A DNA stretch of 64,000 nucleotides from Streptomyces sp. Tu 3180 (GTDB taxonomy: Bacteria > Actinomycetota > Actinomycetes > Streptomycetales > Streptomycetaceae): the NCBI RefSeq assembly GCF_009852415.1, contig NZ_WOXS01000002.1, positions 3,246,501 to 3,310,500 of the forward strand, read 5' to 3'. The notes under the pieces were generated by a model. That model searched no databases and was not told the DNA's origin. It worked only from the letters and a program-made list of their open reading frames with translations. Of this stretch, positions 34,322 through 43,069 are shown in pieces; position 1 is the first letter of the stretch, and the number at the start of each line of letters is the position of its first letter. A program made the translations under genes and the position numbers.

Positions 34322-35848
34322 CTAGGCCTTCGCCGGTGACGCGCCCGGCCCCGACCCGGTCTCCGCACCCGTGCGCGCCTTGTCCCTCGCCTTCGACGCG
34401 GCGGCGGTGAGCGGCGCGGCGATGTCCTCCAGGGAGCGGCGTTCCGCCTTCACCGCGAGGAACGCGGCCACCAGGCCCGCCGCGCACATCAGGCCGGCGC
34501 CGATCTGGAAGGCGAGGACCGTGTCGCCGACCTCGCCGGTGCCCGTGAGGTCGGCGAACAGCAGGGGGCCGCTGATGCCGCCGGCGGCGGTGCCGAGGGC
34601 GTAGAAGAAGGCGATGGACATCGCGCGGGTCTCCATGGGGAAGATCTCGGAGACCGTGAGGTAGGCGCTGGAGGCGCCCGCCGAGGCGAAGAACAGCACC
34701 GCGCACCAGCAGGCCGTCAGGGTGGTCGCGCTGAGCGAGCCCCGGTCGAACAGCCAGGCCGTGCCGAACAGCAGCAGGCCGGAGAGCAGGTACGTCCCGG
34801 AGATCATCACCCGGCGGCCGACCGTGTCGAACAGCTTGCCGAGCAGCAGCGGGCCCATGAAGTTGCCGAGCGCGATGACGGCGAAGTAGTAGCCGGTGTT
34901 CCCGGAGGGGACGTCGAAGAACGTCGTCAGGATCGCGCCGAAGCCGAAGGTGATGGCGTTGTAGAGGAACGCCTGGCCGATGAAGAGGGAGAAGCCGAGG
35001 ACCGAGCGCCTGCGGTAGCGGGCGAAGAGGGTGCGGGCGATCTCCGTGAAGGTGACGTTCTTGCGCTGGTGGATGGTGAGCTCGCCCTCCGCGCGGGGCA
35101 GCGGCTCGCCCTTCTCGGCCTCGATCCGCCGCTCGATGTCGCCGACGATGCGTTCCGCCTCCTCGTCGCGGCCGTGGATCAGCAGCCAGCGCGGGCTCTC
35201 GGGGACGTGGCGGCGGACGAGGAGGATCACCAGGGCGAGGACGGCGCCGAGGGCGAAGGTCAGCCGCCAGCCGACGTTCGCCGGGAAGATCGCGGTGTTC
35301 AGCGCGAGGATCGACAGCAGCGAGCCGCCGACCGCGCCCAGCCAGAAGCTGCCGTTGATCATCAGGTCGACGCGGCCCCGGTACTTCGCGGGGATCAGCT
35401 CGTCGATCGCGGAGTTGATGGCCGCGTACTCACCGCCGATGCCGAAGCCGGTGAGGAAGCGGAAGAGGAAGAACCACCAGGTGTCGAAGGCGATCGCGGT
35501 CAGGGCGGTGGCGCCGAGGTAGACCGCGAGGGTGATCATGAAGAGTTTTTTGCGCCCCCAGATGTCGGTCAGGCGGCCCCAGAAGAGGGCTCCCGCGCAG
35601 GCGCCGGCCACGTAGAGGGCGGCGGCGATGCCGGTGACCTCTCCGGAGGTGATGGGCAGTCCGCTGCCGGGCTCCGACAGCCGGCCGGCGATGTTGCCGA
35701 CGACCGTGACCTCCAGGCCGTCGAGGATCCACACGGTGCCGAGACCGATGACGATCGACCAGTGCCAGCGCGACCACGGCAGGCGGTCGAGCCGGGCCGG
35801 AATGGTGGTGGTGATGGTGCGGCCGGTCCCGGCCTGCGCGGTGGTCAT
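34322..35848 (-). CDS. MFS transporter, sugar/metabolite:H+ symporter type
   Basis: This 508-residue protein has about 12 hydrophobic segments and the MFS loop motif GRLTDIWGRKKLF. It also has the duplicate LLLGKLFDTVGRRV after the central cytoplasmic loop, where it carries ERRIEAEKGEPLPRAEGE. It belongs to the group of sugar porters and YdjE-like carriers. The transported compound cannot be told. Confidence 0.9.
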   Translation of the reverse strand: MTTAQAGTGRTITTTIPARLDRLPWSRWHWSIVIGLGTVWILDGLEVTVVGNIAGRLSEPGSGLPITSGEVTGIAAALYVAGACAGALFWGRLTDIWGRKKLFMITLAVYLGATALTAIAFDTWWFFLFRFLTGFGIGGEYAAINSAIDELIPAKYRGRVDLMINGSFWLGAVGGSLLSILALNTAIFPANVGWRLTFALGAVLALVILLVRRHVPESPRWLLIHGRDEEAERIVGDIERRIEAEKGEPLPRAEGELTIHQRKNVTFTEIARTLFARYRRRSVLGFSLFIGQAFLYNAITFGFGAILTTFFDVPSGNTGYYFAVIALGNFMGPLLLGKLFDTVGRRVMISGTYLLSGLLLFGTAWLFDRGSLSATTLTACWCAVLFFASAGASSAYLTVSEIFPMETRAMSIAFFYALGTAAGGISGPLLFADLTGTGEVGDTVLAFQIGAGLMCAAGLVAAFLAVKAERRSLEDIAAPLTAAASKARDKARTGAETGSGPGASPAKA

Positions 35849-36152
35849 GGGCCCCCTCCTCGTCGAAGTGAACGCCCGTCGGGTGCCCTGGGTCGGGCAC
35901 TTTCACGCCCGCCCCGCCCCCGCCCCGCCTCACCGGCGTGCGCCCGGCGGGGACGGCCGGGCGCACGCCGGGGCCGTCGGCCGGATCGGGTCGCGGGGCG
36001 TCGGCGGTGACGTGCCGTCGCCGTGGGCGGGGCCCGGTGCGTGCGGCCGCACGGCGGAGGAGGGAGCCGGCGCGGAGCGCCGGCGAGGGCCGACGACGCC
36101 GCGGACGCGCGTGCCGGGCCCCGCGTCCGCGGCGTGATCCGGACGGCAGGCC
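35849..36152. other. GC-rich intergenic region without recognisable feature
   Basis: Some 300 nt lie between the MFS gene and the end of the DUF445 gene. Frames in it give only Arg/Gly/Ala-rich nonsense. The MFS promoter should lie here, but I see no convincing -35/-10 pair. Confidence 0.5.
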
Positions 36153-37556
36153 CTACGCCCCCAGCGCCCGCGAGACCGTGTAGATCAGCAGCCCGGCCAG
36201 GGAGCCGACGACCGTGCCGTTGATGCGGATGAACTGCAGGTCGCGGCCGATGTTGGCCTCGATCTTCCGGGTGGTGTGCTCGGCGTCCCAGCTCGCCACC
36301 GTGTCCGTGATCAGGGAGGTGATCTCCTTGCGGTAGGTGGTGACGACGTACACCGCCGCGCTCTCCAGCCAGCCGTCGACCTTCCCCTGCACCTTGGGGT
36401 CGGCCGCCATCCGGGCGCCCAGCGACAGCAGCGAGGCCCGCACGCGCAGCCGCAGTTCGCTGCGCTCGTCCTCCGCCGCGGAGACGATCATGGACCGTAC
36501 GGCGGTCCAGACGGAGGCGATCAGGTCCTGCACCTCGTCGCGGTCGAGGATCTCGCCCTTGAGGCGTTCGATCCGGGCGCGGGTGTCGGTGTCGGACTGG
36601 AGGTCGGAGGCGAAGTCGGTGAGGAAGCGGTCGAGGGCGCCGCGCGCGGGGTGGGCGGGCATGTCGCGCATCTCGGTGGTGAAGCGGAGCAGTTCCTTGT
36701 AGACGCGCTCGCCGACCTTGCGGTCCACGAACCGGGGGGTCCAGCCGGGCGCGCCGCCCTGCACGGCGTCCATCACGGAGTCGCCGTGCAGCACCAGCCA
36801 GTCGTGCGCGCGGGTGACGATCAGGTCCACGGCCCGTTTGTGGCCGCCGTCGGCGACGATCTTCTCCAGCATCTTGCCCATGCCGGGCGCGATCTCCTGG
36901 GCGTCGGCGCGGCGCGTGATGGCCTCGCCGACCACCGCCTGGACGTCGGAGTCGCGCAGCACGGTCAGCGCGCCGCGCAGGGCCGCCGACAGTTCGGCGG
37001 TGACCCGGTCGGCGTGCTCGGGGACGGAGAGCCAGGCGCCGAGCCGGCTGCCGATGCCGACGGCGCGCAGCCGCCCGCGCACGACGTCCTCGGAGAGGAA
37101 GTTCTCGCCGACGAAGTCGCCCAGGGAGACGCCCAGCTGGTCCTTCTTGGTGGGGATGATCGCGGTGTGCGGGATGGGCAGGCCGAGGGGGTGGCGGAAG
37201 AGGGCGGTGACCGCGAACCAGTCGGCGAGCGCGCCGACCATGCCGGCCTCGGCCGCGGCGGCCACGTAGCCCGCCCAGGCGCCGGCGCCCTGGTGGGAGC
37301 CCCACTTGGCGAGGACGTAGACCAGGGCGACGAAGAGCAGCAGCCCCGTGGCGGTGAGCTTCATCCGGCGCACTCCGCGCTGTTTCTCCTCGTCCGCCGG
37401 ACTGAACGTCGTCATCGCGCGGTTCACGAAGACGCCGGGGCGGGCGTGCCGCCCGTCGGCGCCCCGCTCCTCGGTCTCCGCCGCTTCCGCGACTTCTGCG
37501 GCTTCTGCGGCTTCCACCGCTTTCGTCCGTTTCATCCGCCGCTCCATCCGCTCCAC
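36153..37556 (-). CDS. DUF445 membrane protein
   Basis: This 467-residue protein contains the DUF445 signature (GMVGALADWFAVTALFRHPLGLPIPHTAIIPTKKDQLGVSLGDFVGENFL). It has one hydrophobic segment before the domain and one at the C-terminus (GTVVGSLAGLLIYTVSRALG). The N-terminal 40 residues contain an Ala/Glu repeat (EAAEAAEVAEAAE) of doubtful importance. ATG 37556 has GGAG 5 nt upstream. The function of the family is not established. Membrane association is expected. Confidence 0.88.
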   Translation of the reverse strand: MERMERRMKRTKAVEAAEAAEVAEAAETEERGADGRHARPGVFVNRAMTTFSPADEEKQRGVRRMKLTATGLLLFVALVYVLAKWGSHQGAGAWAGYVAAAAEAGMVGALADWFAVTALFRHPLGLPIPHTAIIPTKKDQLGVSLGDFVGENFLSEDVVRGRLRAVGIGSRLGAWLSVPEHADRVTAELSAALRGALTVLRDSDVQAVVGEAITRRADAQEIAPGMGKMLEKIVADGGHKRAVDLIVTRAHDWLVLHGDSVMDAVQGGAPGWTPRFVDRKVGERVYKELLRFTTEMRDMPAHPARGALDRFLTDFASDLQSDTDTRARIERLKGEILDRDEVQDLIASVWTAVRSMIVSAAEDERSELRLRVRASLLSLGARMAADPKVQGKVDGWLESAAVYVVTTYRKEITSLITDTVASWDAEHTTRKIEANIGRDLQFIRINGTVVGSLAGLLIYTVSRALGA

Positions 37557-37741
37557 CCGTCCGGTGATCTCTCACACATTGTCCCTTCCTGACCGACTCC
37601 CGGAACGGAACAGGAGTTCCCGGCGTCTGTCCGGAGGGGGATCGCGCAGGGGTACCGCCGGCCCTCCCCCGCCCATGACGCATCATGGGATCGATCGGAT
37701 CGGAGCCTCGGGCTCCCATCTCCCGAGGAGAACAGAACAGC

Positions 37742-39109
37742 ATGACCCGTGGTCGTGACGGGGGCGCGGGAGCGCCTCCCGCCCAGCACCGCGCCCTGCT
37801 CGCCGCGGTCGTCGCCGCGATCGTGGCCCTTTCCGCCGCCATCTACGTCGGTGCCGCCTCCGACGGCGGCACGCGGAAGCGCGACACCCTCGCCGGCGGC
37901 CGCGCCCAGCACAACAACCCGGCCGCGCCCGCCTCCACCGGCACCTGGGTCGGCTCCTGGGCCACGTCCCCGGTCGGCGGCGAGCCCGGCACCGAGATGA
38001 CCGGGCTGGCCGGCCGCTCGGTGCGCAACGTCGTCCACACCGGCACCGGCGGTACGAGTGCCCGCGTCACGCTGTCCAATCTCTACGGTCAGTCGCCGCT
38101 GACCGTCTCCCACGCCTCGATCGCCGTCTCCGCGGGCTCCGGCACGGCCGCGGCGCTCCCCGGGACGATGCGGCCCCTCACCTTCGGCGGCGAACCGACG
38201 GTCGTCATCCCGGCCGGCGGGCAGGTGACGAGCGACGCCGTGCGCGTCGCCGTGCCGCAGGACGGGGACGTCCTGGTCACCACGTACTCCCCCACCGAGT
38301 CCGGGCCGGTCACCTACCACCCGCACGCGCGCCAGATCTCCTACGTCGCCGACGGCGAGCACACCCGGGACACGACCGGGACGCCGTACACCGAGGAGAG
38401 CACCGTCTGGCGGTACGTGACGGCACTGGACGTGCTGAGCAAGGAGTCGAACGGCACGGTCGTCGTCCTCGGCGACTCGCTCACCGACGGCATCACCTCC
38501 ACCACCGGCGCCAACAACCGCTGGCCGGACGTCCTGTCCGACCGGCTGCGCGCCGCGCTCGAGGCCGGCCGGGACGTGCCGCGCCACAGCGTCGTCAACG
38601 AGGGCATCAGCGGCAACCAGATCCTCGCCGACGGCCTCGGCCGCCCGCCGGAGAACCCCGGCGCACTGAACCGCTTCGGCCGTGACGTCCTGGGCCGCCC
38701 GAACGTCAGGACCGTGGTCGTCGTCCTCGGCATCAACGACATCCTGCGCCAGCCGGGCACCGCCGACCCGGACAGGATCGTCGCGGGGATGAACGCCCTC
38801 GTCGAGCAGGCCCACGCGCGCGGGCTGAGGGCCGTCGGCGCGACGCTGATGCCCTTCGGCGGTCACCGCGGTTACACCGACGCGCGCGAGGCGGTGCGGC
38901 AGCGGATCAACGCGGAGATCCGCGCGGGGCGCGTCTTCGACGCGGTCGTCGACTTCGACAAGGCGCTGCGCGACCCCTACGACCCGCGCCGCCTGCGCTC
39001 CGACTACGACTCCGGCGACCACCTCCACCCGAGCGACAAGGGGTACACGAGGATGGCCGAGGTCTTCGACCTGGACGACCTGAAGGGCGGCGCGCCGGCG
39101 AAGCTGTGA
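37742..39109 (+). CDS. Secreted GDSL/SGNH hydrolase
   Basis: This 455-residue protein has an N-terminal signal or anchor segment (HRALLAAVVAAIVALSAAIYVGAA). The SGNH blocks are in the C-terminal half: VVLGDSLTDG (catalytic Ser), GISGNQ, VLGINDI, and DSGDHLHPSDKGY (catalytic Asp/His). Residues about 55-230 form a beta-rich N-terminal domain usual in the larger actinobacterial members. It likely cleaves ester bonds of lipids or polysaccharides outside the cell. ATG 37742 follows GAGGAGAACAG. Confidence 0.9.
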   Translation: MTRGRDGGAGAPPAQHRALLAAVVAAIVALSAAIYVGAASDGGTRKRDTLAGGRAQHNNPAAPASTGTWVGSWATSPVGGEPGTEMTGLAGRSVRNVVHTGTGGTSARVTLSNLYGQSPLTVSHASIAVSAGSGTAAALPGTMRPLTFGGEPTVVIPAGGQVTSDAVRVAVPQDGDVLVTTYSPTESGPVTYHPHARQISYVADGEHTRDTTGTPYTEESTVWRYVTALDVLSKESNGTVVVLGDSLTDGITSTTGANNRWPDVLSDRLRAALEAGRDVPRHSVVNEGISGNQILADGLGRPPENPGALNRFGRDVLGRPNVRTVVVVLGINDILRQPGTADPDRIVAGMNALVEQAHARGLRAVGATLMPFGGHRGYTDAREAVRQRINAEIRAGRVFDAVVDFDKALRDPYDPRRLRSDYDSGDHLHPSDKGYTRMAEVFDLDDLKGGAPAKL

Positions 39110-39241
39110 GCCCCGGCGGAGCCGCCGTGCCGGGGCCGGTGGGCGGTCGCACCGGCCCGGTGGACCGTCGTGCCGGACCGGGAGGCCGCCCTGCCGGGCC
39201 GTCGAGCCGGGCCGCCGGAAAGGGACCCGGGCGGTCAGCGG

Positions 39242-40057
39242 TCAGCGGTCGTCGTCGCGTCCTCGTCCGCGCCCGTGCTCGCCGTGCTCCTCGGCGTGCC
39301 GGTCGGGCAGGCCGTGCAGACCGTGCAGGTTCAGGCCCGGCCGGTCGCGGCGGGGGCCGTCCAGTTGGTGGCCGGCCGCCTTGCGCTCCAGCTTCTGCCG
39401 GCGGCGCTCCTCGCGCAGGCGCTGCTTGTCCGCGCGGGGCAGCTTGCGCTGGACGCCGACGCCGCCCCAGAAGGCGAAGCCCGTGACGATCACGCGCGGG
39501 GCGCCCGGCTCACCCGGGACGCCCTCCTCCCGGTGGTCGAAGCCGCCCATGATCCCGATGCCGCGCACGACGACCTCGACGCCGGGCGGGACGACGACGT
39601 CGATCCCGCCCATGATCGCCACGGCGTTGATCACGACCTCGCGGTCCGCGAAGTTCGCCTCGCGCAGATCGATCTCCCCGCCGCCCCAGAACGCGAAGCA
39701 GTTGAAGCGGCGCGGCGCCGTCCAGCGCCCCTTGCGCTGGAAGCCCGACATGACGGCCACCGCCCACGTCGACGTCCCCGCGTCGTCGCCGCCGACGATC
39801 CGGTCCGGCCAACTCCCGGCCGCTTCGGGGTCCTTGGTCAGGGAGACGGCGGGGACGGCCGCACCCCGGGCGGCCGGCAGGTCGCGGGTGATCGGCGCCA
39901 GTTCCCCGTACGTCCGCGCCCTGTACGTCGCGTCCAGCCGCTCCTCGAACTCCTCCATGTCCAGGCGCCCCTCCGCCAGGGCGTCCCGCAGGATCTCGGC
40001 GACCCGCTCACGGTCGGCGTCGGAGGCGCGGAGGTCCGGGGCTGCGTCTTCGGTCAT
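39242..40057 (-). CDS. DUF1707 / cell-wall-active antibiotics response-like protein
   Basis: This 271-residue protein starts with the DUF1707 motif (DLRASDADRERVAEILRDALAEGRLDMEEFEERLDATYRARTYGEL). The middle is a right-handed beta-repeat region (CFAFWGGGEIDLREANFADREVVINAVAIMGGIDVVVPPGVEVVVRG) similar to LiaF-like cell-wall stress proteins. The C-terminus is Arg/His rich. It probably takes part in envelope stress signalling. Confidence 0.8.
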   Translation of the reverse strand: MTEDAAPDLRASDADRERVAEILRDALAEGRLDMEEFEERLDATYRARTYGELAPITRDLPAARGAAVPAVSLTKDPEAAGSWPDRIVGGDDAGTSTWAVAVMSGFQRKGRWTAPRRFNCFAFWGGGEIDLREANFADREVVINAVAIMGGIDVVVPPGVEVVVRGIGIMGGFDHREEGVPGEPGAPRVIVTGFAFWGGVGVQRKLPRADKQRLREERRRQKLERKAAGHQLDGPRRDRPGLNLHGLHGLPDRHAEEHGEHGRGRGRDDDR

Positions 40058-40089
40058 ACACCTCAGCCTACGAGTTGCCTCCGTCACAC

Positions 40090-40163
40090 GGCTACGAGAC
40101 CGCCCCGTCCCCGGCCCACGACCGCGGGGCCGCCCCGTCCCCGGCCCACGGCTACGGGGCCGC
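40090..40163. repeat. Imperfect 30-bp tandem repeat
   Basis: CCGCCCCGTCCCCGGCCCAC occurs at 40100 and again 30 nt later, with a partial third copy of the unit (GGCTACGGGGCCGCC). It spans the short gap between the DUF1707 gene and the end of the ABC ATPase gene, including the last codons of the latter. Confidence 0.6.
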
Positions 40164-41159
40164 CCGCCCGGCCCGCTCCGGCGGGGGCTCGGGGGCGTCC
40201 CCCGGTCGGTGCAGCATCTTCGCGATCACCGCCTCGATGTCCGGCTCCCGCACCGACAGGTCGACCAGCGGATGGTCCGCCGCGATCCGCGCCACGAGCG
40301 GGGCCGCCGACTGGGAGGCCGGGAACGCCAGCCACTGCCGCGGCCCCTCCACCCGCACCACCCGCGCGGGCGCGGGCACGTCGATCGGCGGCAGCTCCCG
40401 CTCCAGGTCCACCACCAGCGTCCGTTCGCTCTCCCCCGCCTCGTGCAGCCCGGCGAGCGGGCCGTCGTACATCAGCCGGCCGTGGTCGATGACCATCACC
40501 CGCGAGCACAACTGCTCGATGTCCTGGAGGTCGTGCGTGGTCAGCAGCACCGTCGTGGCCCGCTCGGTGTTCAACTCCCGCAGGAACTCCCGCACCCTGG
40601 CCTTGGAGACCACGTCCAGACCGATCGTCGGCTCGTCCAGGTACAGCACCTGCGGGTCGTGCAGCAGCGCCGCCGCGATGTCGCCGCGCATCCGCTGCCC
40701 CAGCGACAGCTGCCGCACCGGGACGTCCAGCAGCTCACCGAGACCGAGGAGTTCGACCATCCGGTCGAGGTTCTCGCGGTACCGCGCGTCGGGGATGCGG
40801 TACATGCGGTGCACCAGCCTGTACGAGTCGATCAGCGGCAGGTCCCACCACAGCGTCGTCCGCTGCCCGAACACCACCCCGATCCGGTGCGCGAGCCGCA
40901 TGCGCTCCCGGGAGGGGTCGATCCCGGCGACCCGGACCCGGCCGCCGCTCGGCGTCAGGATCCCGGTGAGCATCTTGACCGTGGTCGACTTGCCCGCGCC
41001 GTTCGGCCCGATGTAGCCGACCATCTCGCCGCGCGCCACCGTGAAGGAGAGCGAGTCGACGGCCCGCACCCGCCGCCGCTCCCGCCTCAGGAAACCGGTC
41101 CTCCTGTGCACGTCGAAGACCTTCTCGACGCGGTCCAGCTCGATGAACGCGTCCGTCAT
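40152..41159 (-). CDS. ABC transporter ATP-binding protein
   Basis: This 335-residue protein has Walker A GPNGAGKSTT, signature LSLGQRMRGD and Walker B VLYLDEPTIG. The LSLGQRMRGD form is typical of the group that pairs with two DUF990-type permeases, both encoded immediately upstream. The C-terminal tail is Pro/Arg rich and runs into a tandem repeat. The exported substrate is unknown. Confidence 0.9.
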   Translation of the reverse strand: MTDAFIELDRVEKVFDVHRRTGFLRRERRRVRAVDSLSFTVARGEMVGYIGPNGAGKSTTVKMLTGILTPSGGRVRVAGIDPSRERMRLAHRIGVVFGQRTTLWWDLPLIDSYRLVHRMYRIPDARYRENLDRMVELLGLGELLDVPVRQLSLGQRMRGDIAAALLHDPQVLYLDEPTIGLDVVSKARVREFLRELNTERATTVLLTTHDLQDIEQLCSRVMVIDHGRLMYDGPLAGLHEAGESERTLVVDLERELPPIDVPAPARVVRVEGPRQWLAFPASQSAAPLVARIAADHPLVDLSVREPDIEAVIAKMLHRPGDAPEPPPERAGRAAP

Positions 41160-41167
41160 GACCGCCC

Positions 41168-42022
41168 CTAACTCCCCGTGCTCCGATACGACCGCAGCCC
41201 GGCCCGCCACGCCACCCCGGCCAGCGCGGCGCACCCCGCCGCCACCAGCGGCGGCGCGAACGCCGCCCACGGCGGCAGGTCCAGCGGGTACGGCCGCCCC
41301 AGCACGTAGGAGGCCGGCACCCAGTTGACGAAGGCGAGCGGCAGCACGAACGTCACCCCGCGCACCAGGTCCCTGCCGAACACGGTCGGCGGGTACTGCA
41401 GCAGCGTGGTGCCGCCGTACGTGAACGCGTTCTGCACCTCGGCGGCGTCCTGCGCCAGGAACTGGAAGGCCGCGCCCCCCACGAACAGCGCGCCGAAGAT
41501 CACCGCGCCGCTGACCAGCATCACCGGCACCAGCAGCGCCTTCGGCGCGGTCCAGTCGACGTCGACCGCCGTCAGCGCCCAGCCCAGCACCACCGCTCCC
41601 TGGGTGATCCGGCCCAGGCGGCGCAGCGCGAAGCGGTCCGCGCCGACCTGGGCGAGCACCGGCGCGGGCCGTACCAGCAGGATGTCGAAGGAGCCGTCGC
41701 GTATCCGGGCGCCCAGGACGTCCATCGAGCCGAGCAGCAGGTCGGCGGTCCCGAACGCCGTCACGGACAGGCCGTACAGGAAGGCGATCTCGGGCAGCGT
41801 CCACCCGCCGAGGGAGTCGACCTGCGAGAACATCAGCAGGATCGTGACGAAGTCCAGCCCGGTCAGCAGCAGGTTGCCGAGCACCGTGACGGCGAAGGAG
41901 GCGCGGTAGGTCATGGTGGACCGGATCCACATCCCGGCGATCAGCCGGTAGGCCCGCAGTCCCTCCGCCGCCCTGGAGGGCTCCCCCGTTCCGGGGAGCT
42001 CCCCGGCCGATGCCTCACCCAC
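41168..42022 (-). CDS. ABC-2 family permease
   Basis: This 284-residue membrane protein has about six transmembrane stretches and the pattern GSFDILLVRPAPVLAQVGADRFALRRLGR, typical of ABC-2 permeases working in pairs. It starts 8 nt before the first permease ends and stops 8 nt before the ATPase starts, a three-gene operon. Confidence 0.88.
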   Translation of the reverse strand: MGEASAGELPGTGEPSRAAEGLRAYRLIAGMWIRSTMTYRASFAVTVLGNLLLTGLDFVTILLMFSQVDSLGGWTLPEIAFLYGLSVTAFGTADLLLGSMDVLGARIRDGSFDILLVRPAPVLAQVGADRFALRRLGRITQGAVVLGWALTAVDVDWTAPKALLVPVMLVSGAVIFGALFVGGAAFQFLAQDAAEVQNAFTYGGTTLLQYPPTVFGRDLVRGVTFVLPLAFVNWVPASYVLGRPYPLDLPPWAAFAPPLVAAGCAALAGVAWRAGLRSYRSTGS

Positions 42023-42815
42023 CCTGCACCACCACCCGCCGGGTCGCCGCCGACTGCACCAGCCGGCCCGCCGCCAGCAGCGCCACCGCCCACGCCGCCT
42101 GGAAGGCGTACGCCCCCAGGGGGTCGGCCTCCCCCATCAGCACGTCCGCCGGCATCTGGAGCTGCGCCGCCCACGGCAGCGCCCGGAGGACGTCGCCGAG
42201 GGCGCCGGGGAAGGCGTTCAGCGGCAGCACCATGCCCGAGCAGAAGACCCCCGTGACCATCAGGGCCTGCGCGACGCCGTGGCCGTCCAGCAGCCAGAAC
42301 ACGCTCAGCGCGAACAGGTAGCGGATCGCGAAGCTGACGACCACCGCCAGCAGGAGCGCGACCAGGAACGCCGCCCAGGTGGTGACGTCCCCGGGCAGCG
42401 CCGTCGGGAAGAACAGCGCGCCGACGGCGAACGGGATCACCCCCCGCCCCAGCACCTGGAACAGCGCCCGCCCCACGTCGCTCGCCAGCCACCACGTCTG
42501 GAGGTCGGCCGGCCGGTACAGGTCGATGGCGATCTCACCCGTACGGATGCGGCCCATCAGGTCCTTCTCGGTGCCGCCGCCCTGGACGGCCAGCGCCGAG
42601 TAGAGCGCCTGCCCCAGCCACACGTAGGTGACGGCCTGCGCCTGGTCGTACCCCCCGAGGCGGGGTCTCTCCTCCCACAGCGCCAGGTACGTGTGGACGA
42701 GGATCAGCCCGAAGACCGTGTTGGTGAACACCCCGGCCGCGGTGGCCACCCGGTACGTCGCGTACCGCCGGAAACCCCCCACCGCGACAGCCAGGTACAA
42801 CCGCCCCGAACCCAC
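42015..42815 (-). CDS. ABC-2 family permease (DUF990-like)
   Basis: This 266-residue membrane protein contains GRIRTGEIAIDLYRPADLQTWWLASDVGRALFQ, matching the DUF990 permeases. GTG 42815 is preferred because a strong GGGAGGAGGGG lies just upstream. The longer frame to 42950 adds a Pro/Arg-rich stretch not expected in the family. It is the first gene of the exporter operon. Confidence 0.88.
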   Translation of the reverse strand: MGSGRLYLAVAVGGFRRYATYRVATAAGVFTNTVFGLILVHTYLALWEERPRLGGYDQAQAVTYVWLGQALYSALAVQGGGTEKDLMGRIRTGEIAIDLYRPADLQTWWLASDVGRALFQVLGRGVIPFAVGALFFPTALPGDVTTWAAFLVALLLAVVVSFAIRYLFALSVFWLLDGHGVAQALMVTGVFCSGMVLPLNAFPGALGDVLRALPWAAQLQMPADVLMGEADPLGAYAFQAAWAVALLAAGRLVQSAATRRVVVQGG

Positions 42816-43069
42816 GCCCGCACCCCTCCTCCCGCACCCGGCACCGAAGCGCAGGAGCCTAGGGGGACGGCGGACCGCCCGCCACGCATTTTCCGGCGCC
42901 GCGGGGGCACCGGGACACGGGCCGGCAGGGCCGTCCGTGTGACAGGGCACATGTGTGCGCGGCGCGCGCCGTCGACGGGGAACCGGTCGCCGGATGCGAC
43001 AGTCTTGAATAAGAGGGGCGCATCAGGCGTAGGTGAACGAACGAGGCGAAACAGGAGTCCGTGCACGAC